The notes beneath the pieces were generated by a model. It worked only from the letters and a program-made list of their open reading frames with translations. It was not told where the DNA came from and ran no database searches. From contig JAAXNY010000013.1 in the NCBI GenBank assembly GCA_013420905.1, forward strand, positions 1,736,001-1,800,000: 64,000 nucleotides of DNA, read 5' to 3'. Below, piece by piece: positions 1 to 19,700 of this stretch (positions are counted from its first letter, which is position 1; every line of letters starts with the position of its first letter). The position numbers and the translations under genes are program-made. This DNA comes from Collybia mongolica. Taxonomy: Eukaryota > Basidiomycota > Agaricomycetes > Agaricales > Clitocybaceae.

Positions 1-1034
1 AAATAGGATGTGATCGTACGTCCGTACCAATCACCCTACAGGCCACAAGCGCTCAATCCCTCCAAAGCTGATAGCAGAATGTATCTCAAAGTCGTAGTCA
101 CACTTTTTTTTGTATTCTCGGCAGGTCTCGCGGCAACTCAGAACCTACCAGAAGTTACTGAACGCCAGCGTTAATTGAGCGTTTGAAAGTTAATATCTCA
201 GGCGCAGCTACATTGCAGGCTGCCCGAAAGAATTTATTACCTCCGAAACAAACAACACGTTTTCATCTCAAGTTAGCTAGCTATCATAACCGTCCCAAGT
301 CCAAGGTGAGCAACGAATACCCCATTCTGAGCATGTTCAAGTAACTGGCTTTGAACGGAGAGTGCCAGGTGGTGAACGACAGGTCAAAGAAAGATGTCAC
401 TGAGTGACGATAGATGGCAGTATATTTATGATCACAAGAGTAAATTCAACGCTGCTCTTTCGGGCCCGTGAACGGATCAGTAAAATTTGGATATCTGCCA
501 CTGCATCCCCATCCTTGTTTCCCAGCACCTGTGAATCAACCTTGAGATGTACGACACGGGACGAGAACCTGAGGCTTCAGGTCTATACACGGCTGGTCCA
601 TGACTCGGGCATGTTTGAGAAGTACATCTACGACCCAATCTGTGGGTTTCAGGCTCTTATAGACGCACCATGGGCGGAGGAGGGGTTCTGCATTAGGTGT
701 GTTCATGCAAATGTTATGAACTGGGAAAAGGCGAAGAATACATTTTGGTGCAATTTGGTTTCATGGTTCAAACTGTCACCTACTCCGCGACGACAGAAAT
801 AACGACTATTCGTGGTATGATTTTCCCTCCAGTATCCTACAGCCAATTACATAGTTCTGACATGTCCGGCACTACCATTCCCATCATTAGCTCAATAATC
901 TTCACCTCATTACACATACACCATTAATTTCTTCTCAGCTTCAATTTTTGCAACAAGCTGTTCGTTTTGTCTCCTCTTTCGCTCAGCTTTACCCTGAAAA
1001 AAAAATGGGAAATCATATTTCTATGCTCCGTAAA
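1..1034. other. no gene recognised
   Basis: Open frames here are short, overlapping and begin at GTG or TTG. None shows a family signature, a signal peptide or a convincing exon chain. A purine/pyrimidine-mixed stretch near 990-1010 could be the 3' untranslated region of the tentative minus-strand gene that follows. Confidence 0.4.
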
Positions 1035-2489
1035 TTATCCATACCCGAATATATTTCGCCATCTGAAACTGGAGGTCTTCGTGTCTTCTATTTTCTTTTG
1101 CCAGCCTCTCCTAGGGATTGGGGTTAGTTTTGAGCTAACATCATTATATTCCTCTCGATCTTTGTTGCTGACCTCTGCTTTACGAAGCTCAATAATTGCG
1201 GCGGGGCGCTTCCTTCGAGATGTAATTGAGCCTTCTTGAGTGCTTTTCGAGATAGTTCGGCTATTAACGGCTCGTACACTCGGCAAGATTTCCACCTCTT
1301 CTCCAGAATCGCTCGAGATAGAGATGATCGATGGTTCCCTGTGTTTTCTTTTGAGTCCGGATGAGCCTAGTACATTACTCCGGGTTTCCCCCCGCGATAT
1401 GGGGACCGGTATATTCGGGAGGAAATCAAGGTCTACATTCTGGAATGGTTGTTATTCAAGGTTCACGAAAGAAATCGAGTGTGCAGTTGAGTTACCTCCT
1501 TTTTTACAATGGTATCATTAGTATATCCCTGTGTCGTTGTTCCACGATGGCTATTGGTCTTTGCCTTTGTGAGTGGGACGTGGCTAGGAGCCAAATGTCC
1601 TCTCGAGCTCAAAGTTGATACCTCTTCAATTACACATAAGCTTCCGAATATCCTAGGGCAAGTAGAAAAACTGACCATCTGGCATTTGTTGCCTGAATCT
1701 AAAAACGAAGATATCAGAAGGGTTCCTGTCTGGCTGAAATTCGGCAAATATAGTCCATTTGTGAAAATTCTTGAGCTTGAAGCCGCGATAAACTTCTATG
1801 CGAATTGCGCCCATATTGGGATTGGTTGAACCTGGATTAACTGTAACCCTGTAAGGCAACTAGCATGAGCTCCATTGAGCACGAAGCTTACCTCTAGGAT
1901 AGCGGATGTGTTTCCTGGATGACACTCGTTGTAAATGCAGCGTAGAAGTTTCTACATCATTGTTGCTCATATAAATATTGCCTTCTCGAATATCATGCCC
2001 ATTGACGGTTGTTGAAATGACTGAGCACAAGCATGAAAATCCGGGCGCCTTTTCTACGTGTAGTTGTATTCCGTACTATGTTACGTTGAGGATATAAGTG
2101 GGAAAGGAGGCCTATCATCATCACGACATACCTCAATTTTTGATTTCTCCATTATTATATCAGCGACAGTTGAAGTGATTCCGGCTGCATTCGTTGATAC
2201 CATAGGGTTTGTGAGCTTACATCGTACAGACGTCCTTGTGTTTTGCGTCCAGACACTGATTCCATTGCTAGAGGCGAGCATTTCAAGGAAGATTCAAAGA
2301 TTTCAATGCAGAGTTTGGAGTTGATATAGAGTGGGAACTAGGAGTTTGTTGAACCTTCCGTTTGTTTCTGTTTCTGCATCTTAAATGGCGGCACATGACA
2401 CGAAAGTGGGCGAATTTATAAATATTGGAGTATGTGGAGGTTTGATTCGACTCAGCCTCGGAATCGTCGAGATTTGCTGATCCGGCCAT
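1035..2489 (-). CDS. tentative multi-exon hypothetical gene
   Basis: Product not recognised with certainty. Reading the minus strand, several open segments line up as possible exons. They begin at 2489 with an acidic, Ser/Thr-rich stretch (MAGSANLDD). A segment near 2081-2281 follows, then one near 1653-1859 containing MGAIRIEVYRG and FVFRFRQQMPDG, then a basic, Glu/Arg-rich C-terminal segment near 1035-1295 containing KRPAAIIELRK. The G-x-I-x-I-E-V-Y-R pattern followed by an F-x-F-R element and a charged tail recalls a large, poorly described basidiomycete family of about 250 residues (the DUF7918 type). The splice sites were not resolved into one continuous frame, so boundaries are approximate and it may be a decayed copy. 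Confidence 0.3.
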
Positions 2490-2768
2490 TGGAACTTTGA
2501 GGGGGCGTGTTGCGTATTAGTCCTGTCATATTCCCTAGAGGTTTTCCGTTTGGACATCGGTCAAGAGCGGTCAAGCACGAGGCCAGGGTTTGGATATTTT
2601 CCCAATTAAGAACCGAATAATAACTGAGTAAAAAAAAAGCTTGAAAATGTTGAGACCAAAGCAACTTTCGGTGCGTGCACCACGTGACCATATTAGGTCG
2701 TCTGCCAGTGGATAAGGGTTTTTCCACAGGTTAGATGTGTTCCTTACCGTCTTATCGCTACGCACAAC

Positions 2769-3588
2769 ATGCCTCTGGGTTTTTTGGTCGTTTTCTCTGA
2801 ACCGGGAGAAAAGGTTTCGTTGGACGAATTCCAAGGTAATATATTGTTTCAGGAGGGGAATAGACTTAGAAAGAGAAGCTAAACCTTCTACAGATTGGTA
2901 CAACAATGAACATGTACCGTTGCGCATGAATCATCTATCATCGTTCCTCACAGGAGCTAGGTTCTCTGCTGCGGACACCCTAAAACCCTCATGGCTAGCT
3001 TTGTATGATGTCGACGACACATCGACGTTCGAGCACGAGAGTTATACGCGTTTACGTGCCAATCGCAGTCCGCGTGAAGCGGATCTCGTCAAGAGACTCT
3101 CAGTGTTGGATCGAAGGACTTGCGAGCTCATCTCAGACTCTGGAGAGTCAAGTTTGACATCGTCGTTCGCATCGAAGGACCCTACTAAAGTGGTTATTAC
3201 CCATGGTGTGCAACTCTCGGAGAATGCTGGAGATGAGGGATTCCGTACCTGGACCCAGGAAATATTTGAGAAGCTGAGGACTATAGATGGATGGGTGAGG
3301 ACGAGGGCTTACAAATGTGTCGATAACCTCAAGACGGGTGTTGATGTAGGGATAGGACCTGAGGAGCAGGTCGTCTCGAAATATCTTGTGGTCCATGGCA
3401 CGTCATGTATCCCTCAGTGTCGATTGATTAATTTACACCCTCCTTCAGAGTTAACTTCAACATCTGTTGGCAATTCTTTGAGCTTCCAGGCTATTTTGTA
3501 CCAATCCAACGTAGCGACGTCGGAAGTAAGATCATGGAATCTATATAAGGCATATCCTGGAGTTGCTCAAGGAAACATTGAGAAATAA
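2769..3588 (+). CDS. EthD-like dimeric alpha/beta-barrel protein
   Basis: Three exons fit: 2769-2835, 2894-3397 and 3449-3588, giving 711 nt and 236 residues. The first intron (58 bp) is canonical and restores the N-terminus MPLGFLVVFSEPGEKV running into the motif DWYNNEHVPLRMN, which an unspliced reading destroys. The F-x-x-W-Y-x-x-E-H pattern is the hallmark of ferredoxin-like EthD/dimeric alpha-beta barrel proteins. A second, similar half (VVITHGVQ to YLVVHE) suggests a fused two-barrel protein. The second intron would be a 51-bp GC-AG intron. It is a multiple of three, so retention only adds 17 residues. Such proteins are usually small-molecule binding or cofactor-free enzymes; the substrate is unknown. 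No signal peptide is seen, so it is probably cytosolic. Confidence 0.72.
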
Positions 3589-3940
3589 TCTAGCTCTGAA
3601 GTTTGTGTATCGTGACCATTGTCTGTATAAAAACATTCTCGACGGCCGTTAATCGATCCCTCGTGCGTCTAAAGTGTCGTTGAATTTCCAAATTGCGGTG
3701 ATAGGCATCGGAAACGCGGAAGACCGTGGTGAAAACATGGGGCCCGAAGTGTTAAGTGAAATGTGGTGATCGGTGGACATGATTGTTGAATTGATATGTT
3801 TTCCAAGTTTTTAAGGGAGTTCAAACTTACCTTTAAAAGCGTTGCGTTTTGAGGGCAAAGGCCGCGAGTAGGCGGGTTAGCAGCCATCCCTCCCACGTTT
3901 GCGCAGAGGATGAAACGTGAGCCAGACTTAGGTTGTTGCC
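3589..3940. other. intergenic, convergent 3' ends
   Basis: This lies between the stop of the EthD-like gene and the stop of the minus-strand F-box gene. A short minus-strand open frame (3669-3896) has no recognisable domain. I see no other feature. Confidence 0.5.
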
Positions 3941-5699
3941 TTAGTAGTGAGGAAGACTGTAATATTCGTCGTCAACCTCCTCCTCCTCTTCACTCTCTGT
4001 CATATTCTCCAACCCATCCCAGGTGACAAGTGGAACAACCTTTTCCAGTTCCTCAACCCCACTCGCGAAAAAATAACGGCAATATTGAATGTCTAGCACT
4101 TCGACACCAGCTCCAAGTGCCTTCCTCGTCTCTAAGGCTGTGATCAATTGATTCAGAATTTTAGAAATCTTGACACCGTCTAGTAACGTTCTGAAATTCC
4201 AATCCGAGATTGACAGCCCTCGCAAGGCAGGAAAATACAACAGTGGGGGGTTTTTAGGGCTATCCTGGCCATGCTCCTTGCTGACCGCAGGAAATGCAGA
4301 GGATAATACTTCAAGGGCCTCAACAGGACCATCGTTCATAAGCATTCCAAGTTTAAGAATGGTCAAATGTTCTAGGCGGGCACAAAGTTCAATCCAGAGG
4401 GACTTCTGAAGGTCGGAATAACCTATGTCTAGTGTGTGCAGACCCTCCAGAGGAAGAATGTTCCAAAAACCCATGTGGTTTGTTCTAGAACCATAATCGT
4501 CCATACATACGCGCAAATCGATTTTAGGGGCACTAGAAGGCAATGCGTCATGGCTGCCAGGATCGTCCCATGCCTCAATGGCAAATGTGCCATCACCATA
4601 ATTAGGGGATGAAGGAGTGACTCTAAGGTACTGGATAGATGGTTGCACTTCGATGAGCCTCTCAGGATTGAGAACACGGCGCAGAATCCCTACTACATCT
4701 GCCGGGGTGTTGTTGGTCGTACCCAAAGATCTGATGCTGACCGATGATGTTGCAGGATATGAGATATTGTTTAGAAGTTTGTAACACTGGCCAATTTCCG
4801 ACTGGATTCCCATCTTTGATAGACGCGGTAGGAGGATGGGAGAGCCAATGATAAAGTCTGTTGGTGATGGAGGGATAATGCCGTAGATATTCAGGTATTC
4901 AACGCTGGGCGAATTCCCAAGGATGGAGGCCAGTTGAACTATTGACGGACATTGGCCGGGGTCATTTCCTAGTAGAGCACCCTCTATATAGAGGTTCACA
5001 AGGGTCTCAATTGGGGGGAGATTATCCCAGGAGAGATTGCATCTAACAAGCTTGAGCTCGCGCAGAACGGGATGGGTCCCCCCAAATAGTTTAGTGAGTG
5101 GACGGTTTGCAACCTCACTCAAGGGATAGGTCAAGGAGAATTGTTTTAAAATAGGAGCCGAATGGGTTTTGAGGATGCCCAATAGGGAGTCTACCACTGG
5201 CGATTGCGTCTGGAGGGTTAGAGATAGCTTTCGCATTCTCTTCATGTTTGTCAAGGCAGCTTGAAGAACTTCTTGCGAGCCGTGAGCGATTCTGGCAGAA
5301 AGAGCCAAGGGGGCCTGTTTGGACCGTTCCAGAGCAGCTTTATTGAAAGCCAAACTGCCATGCGTATGAATATTGATGTGAGCCCAAAGATTAGGACACT
5401 CCAATGCTACACGGCGCCAGTGCGCGCAGACATGGGAGACGATTATCCATCTGTTTCTACCAAGAATACCAAAAAGTTAAATGCAGCATTGCTTGAAGGA
5501 ACCAAAAGACTGTTAAGAGAATTTCAGGGGGTAGTTGGCCGATAAAGACAAGGGCGTTGCGTCGTGCCTTCAAAGCTCTAATTTTTTCCGTGAAGCTCTC
5601 AATCTCTGCATCAACCATTCGAGCTGCTTCTATGTTGGCACCGAAATAGCCCAAATTGGGAGTTGCGAGCGGGGTCTGAGAGTGACAGTGTCGACACAT
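3941..5699 (-). CDS. F-box/LRR-like protein with apparent frameshift
   Basis: The N-terminal part (ATG at 5699) has a charged helical stretch followed by the F-box core GQLPPEILLTVFWFLQ. The rest of the F-box, WIIVSHVCAHWRRVALECPN, and a long leucine-rich C-terminal region ending in an acidic tail are in another frame that has no ATG near its start. No canonical intron joins the two halves: every GT donor tried gives a stop or the wrong phase. Removing one base from an A5 run (plus strand 5471-5475) would make one frame of about 585 codons. F-box proteins are substrate receptors of SCF ubiquitin ligases, the F-box binding Skp1 and the LRR-like part the target. The gene is either a decaying copy or carries a sequencing indel. 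Confidence 0.72.
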
Positions 5700-6169
5700 T
5701 CTGACTCAAAGATCCTACTATTAGCTGGGGTCCTAGGTGAAAGGCCTGCTAATATGCATCAGTGAACCACCCCCGACAATCGAAGTTACATACCAATCTC
5801 GCGCTTATCCAATAACGCAGCGTTCTCCTGAGACTTTCTATTTGACAAGACAAGGAAAGGAACATCCAAGACACTCATTTTATTTCGGATACAGCCAGTT
5901 GTATCTTTGAAGTATGGAAGATGCAAGTAACTATTACATTTTGCAGATACTTTTATTAACATTCAAGTGAATACAGAAGCCAGCTGTTCTCCAGTACCCC
6001 GCTGGTAATACATCTATCTCTATTGCATTCAGATACTTACCTGGGTTTTAACTACATAATTAACATAATACAAAGACATTTAGTAGAGTTCAAGAATCAA
6101 AATCCATTTGTTAGAACCCATTCCACATCAACTGATGCGCAAAGTAGTCCATAACAAAAAGAAAGATGG
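5700..6169. other. intergenic, no gene seen
   Basis: AT-rich sequence between the F-box gene and the U2 snRNA. No coding frame, tRNA-like fold or repeat was recognised. Confidence 0.45.
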
Positions 6170-6358
6170 AGATCCCCCGACGACGCAAGCCGGTAGTGCA
6201 GTAGCAAGGTCATCGCGCCCCCGTGTTGCAAGCAGAGCACAGGGGACAAGGGCGGCAAAAATTAGATAACCAAGAATGGAGGCGGTGCCTCCATAATAGT
6301 GGTTAAACTATTAAGAACAGATACTACACTTGATCTAAGCCAAAAGGCCAGAGTGGTA
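6170..6358 (-). ncRNA. U2: U2 spliceosomal small nuclear RNA
   Basis: The minus strand carries the diagnostic 5' region of U2: GGCCTTTTGGCTTAGATCAA followed directly by GTGTAGTATCTGTTCTT, which contains the branch-point recognition sequence GUAGUA. The GGCUUAGAUC form is the variant I recall from other fungi such as fission yeast. Downstream lie a perfect GGAGGC-ACC-GCCTCC hairpin (stem-loop IIb-like), an Sm-site-like AATTTTTG and GC-rich 3' stem-loops. The total of about 189 nt matches U2. The 5' end is placed about 10 nt before GGCC by analogy; the 3' end is less certain. This RNA pairs with intron branch points in the spliceosome. Confidence 0.93.
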
Positions 6359-6571
6359 AGGTTTCAAAATGCGCGGGCGAGGTTTATATAGGTATTTTTG
6401 AGTGCACGGACCACGTTGATGCATGACCTCACATGACCAGAGGTTATGGGACTTCTTCGCCTCGTTGTTTCAAGTACACCACGCGCGCATATACTCACAA
6501 CATAAAAACATAGGAGTATGCGAAGGGTATAGAAATGAGGATTAGATAAAACTTTAGTAGTACAACGCCCG

Positions 6572-14203
<7,632 letters not shown>

Positions 14204-15111
14204 AAGTTTAGTTCAGGAGCATGCTAGTTGAAGTTCAACCTCGATTCTCCTGCTCGTTACGCCCAACATCAAGTGGTCTGACTTCAAACTGATCGGGGTA
14301 ACCGTGCTTGCCCTGACCACGTGGGAATCGGTCAACTTCAAGGACTGTCCCCCAAGTTCGACGACGCTCAGTACCCGAAACATATTAGAATTAGAAATAA
14401 GTTCTATTCAGACATAAATAAACACAGGATTCCCAATTTTAAGTCAGGGAACGAAGACCGTCACCGATAGACTGATGTGATAGAGAACGAGGCGGTAGAT
14501 ATAGGTACGTTGTTCGGGGATGAACAGCTGCATTAAGAGGAACGAGCCCTCGAGGAAGGTGATCAAACAACACTAACTTATCGTATGCTTAGTTTCCATA
14601 AATATGTTTCAGCGACAGGATTAAGTCATCCGCATCGTTCGTGACTAGTGCCTATTGCCATGGGCTAGCTATCGTAGTGTTTGCGGCCAGGATATAGCAT
14701 CTAACACCATTTCATGCTACATACAGCAATGTTAATATACAATGGTCGCTTGTTGAACCTACTATAGCCCATAGAATGATGCACGATATTCATTGTGGGC
14801 ACAAATTTAATTTATAATTGAATGGACAACCTTCGAGAGGTCAGACAAGATAACCTCCCCGTAAACCGATATATACCAACTGAACCTCTGAAGTTGAAGT
14901 TTGCCTGACTAGCAGCCTAAACAACAATCTTGCAGTGCAGTGGAGAGTCGAGTTGGAGACGGAGACATTATCTGTGTCATAGCTGGGTTTCATTGGCAAT
15001 CTATACAGGTTCAGCCCGTGCTAGTTGTGATGCTATTGTGTATCCTGGAAGAGAATCAAAAAAAAATGTATGAGCGTTGGTATTAACTAGAAACAGTGAA
15101 TGAATAGCAAA
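14204..15111. other. intergenic region upstream of BEACH gene
   Basis: This region separates the BEACH start codon from the inverted repeat around RPS30 and presumably holds the BEACH promoter. No coding frame or RNA gene is visible. Confidence 0.4.
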
Positions 15112-15197
15112 GTCAGATAGGAGCGAAAGACGTAAGATGCATGTTTATCAACACAATTTGATTCAGTGTGAACTATGCTGTATTCGGTATGTATCAT
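15112..15197 (+). repeat. left arm of inverted repeat flanking RPS30
   Basis: About 86 bp that is nearly the reverse complement of 16045-16130. Both arms share the core GAGCGAAAGACGTAAGATGC, then CAGTGTGAACTATGCTGTAT; mismatches cluster in the middle (ACAATTTG against ACGGATG). Confidence 0.85.
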
Positions 15198-15699
15198 CAA
15201 GTATGGGAGTCCGCGGTAAAAAGAGAAAGGAATGATTTAAGCTGGAGAGTTGTGCTTACATTCTTGGCAATCATTGGTGTTTCATATGCGGTTCCTCCAT
15301 AGCGAGCGAGTGCCACAACGAGCAAGAGAACAAATCAGCGGAAAGCAACTTGAGGGTACACCTCACAACTTATATATATCTCTACTAAATAATCTCCGCT
15401 TTAAAAATGGTGATCTCAGCTACCTCAAATTTTGTAAGGGTCACCACAAGACACCCGTTATTCCAGAACGGCCAATCAATCCGTCTAAGTGCCTTATCGA
15501 CATGTATTCGCTGGCAAATTCTGTGCAGTTCTATCGTACTCACTCTTGTACTGTATGAAACCGCAAACTATGCGTGACCGCGATATATCATGTGATGGGA
15601 GTGATGTGCAAAACGCCGAAACCTTAATTTTCCTTACTGTACAGCTTATACACAACCGTCCATCATCGACTAAGACGATCTCCGTAACCTCAAGACAAC
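15198..15699. other. RPS30 upstream region
   Basis: Between the left repeat arm and the RPS30 start codon. Overlapping short open frames on both strands carry no domain. The region presumably contains the RPS30 promoter, but I saw no specific element. Confidence 0.4.
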
Positions 15700-15975
15700 A
15701 TGGGAAAAGGTACTTCAGAATGCCTGGGAATGCAGACCAGCTCTCTGATATTGCATAGTTCACGGATCGCTCGCCCGAGCTGGTAAAGTCAAATCGCAGA
15801 CACCAAAGGTTGAGAAGCAGGAGAAGAAAAAGACTCCCAAGGGACGTGCAAAGAAAAGGATCCTGTATAACCGTCGGTGAGCACATATATTTTCATCTAT
15901 GCTTGGTAAAACTCTGACAGTATGGATAGTTTCGTGAATGTAACAACACTCCCAGGAGGCAAACGGCGGATGTGA
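15700..15975 (+). CDS. RPS30: 40S ribosomal protein S30 (eS30)
   Basis: Three exons: 15700-15709 (ATG GGA AAA G), 15759-15876 and 15930-15975, with introns of 49 and 53 bp. The product reads [20 protein letters not shown], then a Lys/Arg-rich middle ([11 protein letters not shown]), then [14 protein letters not shown], which matches eS30 almost along its length. Like yeast RPS30, it has no fused ubiquitin-like domain, unlike animal FAU. It is a small basic protein of the 40S subunit near the decoding region. The frame stops after Met, but the last bases (AT then GTGAGT) form a perfect donor, so a few extra C-terminal residues could lie in a fourth exon. The tiny first exon explains why no simple open frame marks this gene. 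Confidence 0.93.
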
Positions 15976-16044
15976 GTCTTTTTCGATCTTGAATTTTTGA
16001 CTCAGCGGCTTTCGATTCCAACGGTCCTCAAGCCGTTCTATTGC

Positions 16045-16130
16045 GATGATACACTACGAATACAGCATAGTTCACACTGAATCATCCGTGTTGATAAACA
16101 TGCATCTTACGTCTTTCGCTCCTATCTGAC
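16045..16130 (-). repeat. right arm of inverted repeat flanking RPS30
   Basis: Reverse-complement partner of 15112-15197, about 70 bp past the RPS30 stop, so probably within or next to its 3' untranslated region. Confidence 0.85.
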
Positions 16131-16796
16131 TCCCATTCGATCTCAATCTCTTCATTCCTTGCGAACCCAGCGCTGATCGCTTCTCCCAATTACAGGAACC
16201 CCAACCCCGAGAAGTAGAATTTCCTCACATCGGGTCATCGTCATCGAACGCACATAGACCTTCGCACATCGCAACTGGAGGAGGGCTTGGTTGTCGGGGT
16301 GGTTGGTGGAGTCAGTTCCGGTGTTCATTTGTTTTTTATTGCTCTGCATCACCATTCCCCATGCAACACATGCCACCGTATATGCGAAATCCATCTCACT
16401 ATTCAGGTCCCATCACTTGAGATGAGCGTTTTAATGCCAGTAATTAGAGGATATTGCGATAAAGCCGCCCAAACTACATTTCTTGGTTCTCAAGGCCCTC
16501 GCATCTCATGTGAACCTATGTCGTAGCTCCTTGTTTTGTTTCACTCAAGGAGTTTGTTATGTATATCTCCCTCAGAGCTCATAGTGCTCACTTTCCAAGC
16601 CCTTCTCGGTTGGGTGGGCTGCCGCATTCTACTTTTGATTACATAATCCATCACTCACTTGTGTTCCTCCACCATTCTATTCTGGCAGGTGGTTGGAACT
16701 TTAGATTCGTTATAATATTGCGTATTCTTGATCGCTGAACGGTTGGAGGGAGTTAACTATCGCCGTCACCTCCTCGGAACTATTGCCACCGGCGCT
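16131..16796. other. intergenic, probable promoter of chromodomain gene
   Basis: No conserved coding frame was found. It includes pyrimidine-rich stretches upstream of the chromodomain gene start, as is usual for fungal promoters. Confidence 0.4.
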
Positions 16797-19700
16797 ATGG
16801 GAAGAGAAGAAGAATCATCCTTGGACGTCTCTGAACCCGAAACCCAATTTATTCCTCAAGAAAACGATGAAGAGGAGCTCTGGGAGGTGATCGAGATCAC
16901 AGCTGAGAAAGGCAGAAAATACAAGGTGAAATGGGCAGGCACAGACCCAAAAACACAAAAGCCATGGCCACAGAGTTGGGTTGCGAAACATGATTGCACA
17001 GCTGATCTAGTTAAGACATGGAAGAAAACACAGGCGCTGAAAAAGAAGGAGGTAGGACAACGAAAATGTAGGTCTCGGTGGTGTATTTCATTTACTACCA
17101 ATTGACTCCGGTACAACTAGCTGGCAAGACTATCTCGGTTTCTACCAAATCGCGTTCGTCAGCAGCGGTGAGAGGTTCAACTGCGTCATCGTCGACCACC
17201 ATGAAGAACGTGCGTTCGAATGGTACCACGCCCATCGCTGGCCCCTTTACAAACGCCAATGGGAAACGGAAACACTCACCCCTCCAATCCACCAAGTCGG
17301 ACAATATCTCCGATTTGGGCGCCACTGCCGAACCACCACCAAGAAAAAAGCGGAAGCTGGAAATTGAGCCAGTGGTAGAAGCAGATGTATCGGATGGCGA
17401 ATTGACACCTTTGGTGGGGGCTGGGAGGGTCAGGATCCTGAAGGCCGTGTCTGACAAGGGAAAACAGAAGTTGAATGAGGGGATGGATGTTGATGAGATG
17501 GAAGGGAGCCTTGGTGCGCACGAGGGACGGAAGGGAAAGGCATTAGGGAGCAGAAAGGATCTACTGGTTGACGACCGAAGTAGCGTCACTTCGGGCCAGA
17601 GTAAGACGCCTGCCACGAAGAAAGCCAAAATGAAGACGTCTGTTACCGCGAGTCGACGGTCAGGTACTACTCGGAGAGCCGTCTCAGTGTCATCCTCAGA
17701 TCACGAACCCGCAATAAACGACTCCCCAGAACAGCCTGAACCTCTGTTCCTTGCGGGTCACTCCGACAACACGCCACCCCTACCAGAACAACGGTCTCCC
17801 TCAATACCCTACCAGTCTCCCATCCCACGGGCCGAGGAGAGAACGCCCTCCCCGGAGCTCAAACTTCCAATGAGTCCAGTAAACGACCTATCTCGACTGA
17901 CTCCGACGGGTCAGGCTCAACTGGCCGAATTTGATGCCTTCATGGCAAAGAGTGGTAACGAGCCTGTACTGGTGCACTCACACGAAGAGATTGACATCAA
18001 CCGTATGTATGACGATTACGTGGATTTCAACCCGCAGGATGAAGGCGAGCCATCCAATACCACTACGGCACCAAACAGGCTATCGAATGCCCCTATATCA
18101 CCACCTCCGAAATCTTCGCCACGACTGCGGGAGGAAGGTGCGGAACTTGTAGCTACTAGTGACGAGGAAGATCGCCATCCAATGACGTCCTCACCTCCCC
18201 CACTCAAACCAAAACAAGTACGGGCTGGCAGCGGCCGGATCCCTGATGGTGGTTCATTCCGCCAAGGAGTTGTACCAGAGACTGAGACGCAGTCGTCCAC
18301 CAACAATACTCAGTCACAGCCCAATGCACCGCTTCCACCGGTGCCCACAATCATTGAGCCCCCAGCAGCCGATCCAGCAATGGCCACCCCCGCACGCGCC
18401 TCCCTTATTCGCAGGATGAGGCCCAGGACACCAGGCTCAGCAAATGGCTCCAAACTATCCCTCATCGATGAGGCTAACACCTACGACCCCCTCAATCATG
18501 ATTACGACGACGGGGATGGTGCCCCTCCTATATCGGCGGAGGACTGGCCTATCCTCACGAAAAATATCACGAATCTTAATGGGAAGTCTCTCCGCCCAAT
18601 ACCTGTACTATCGCCTTCGAAATTCGTTCCACATCTTCCCCATTCCTCCATTTCGAACCAGCCGACGGAAGAAGCGGCGGTGGGGGATTTGATGAGTTCC
18701 ATTGAGCAGTTTAGTTCATCTGAGGATGAGGGCTCAAGATCAAGGCCCCGTACGAAGAAGAAGCAGCGAGGCAAAGGGAAAGGGAAGGGAAAAAGGACAG
18801 TGACAGAGCCCGAGCCCGAGCCGGAAACCGAGCCTCAGGTCCAGGCTCAAGATACATCTATCACGGAGGACGAGGATACCGTAGAGTTGTCTATCATGGA
18901 GCGTGGACAGAAGATGGCTGAAGCAGCAAGAAAGGAGCGTTTAGCGCGAGAGAACCATATGGCTGGGGAGGCACCAAGTCAGAAGGTAGATCTAGTGGAT
19001 CTTATCAAGGCGAATAATAAGAGGGGTAGAGGGAAAGGGGCGTCGACGGTCAAGAAATCACCATTCGGGCACCGCCCCGGACATAGAGACGGCTCGAGTA
19101 CTCCTAATGGAATCAAGCCTAGTACGCCAGAGGCCCAAACGAGGTTGGTGGTTCCAGGCCCGGGTGATCACGTACATACTGCAGAAACTGGGGTGCGCGA
19201 GGCTCTGAAATCGGATGCAGGAAGTGCGCATGAGCTGGGCGACACTGATGCCGATGGAGAAGATGAGGAAGATGTTCTAGCCACCGTTGCTCTGCGTGAA
19301 GAAGAAGAGGAGTCTACCCAAGATCTAATGGCGGAAATGGCAGAGGTGAGGCGAGGGATGGATGAGGTCGATGTTGAAATGGGTTGGAAAATTTCCGGTC
19401 CTCCTCCAGAGACACAAGAGGTGCAAGGATCTCAGCAAGAATCTGCAGTGGACCTCGAACATCCTATAGATGGAAATAAGCCTGAAGAGGTAACGTTGTT
19501 CTTGTTACTTCTTACCCTATATTTCAATGGTCAAGCTCATACAATATCTTTTAAAAGGTTCCTGAGGACCCTCGACCCCAATCTCATGATTCCACCGACG
19601 ATATCATCATGGAGGTGATATCGACAGCTAATCCCCCTCGGTCGAGTTCGCGGTCATCATCAAGACCGAAATCTGTGTCAGCTCGGCCTAAGCCGCTAAA

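Noticed and set aside
404..802. 132-codon plus-strand frame
   Set aside because: Starts at GTG, overlaps another random frame, no domain or splice context.
15494..15886. 130-codon minus-strand frame over RPS30
   Set aside because: Antisense to the spliced eS30 gene; no homology seen.
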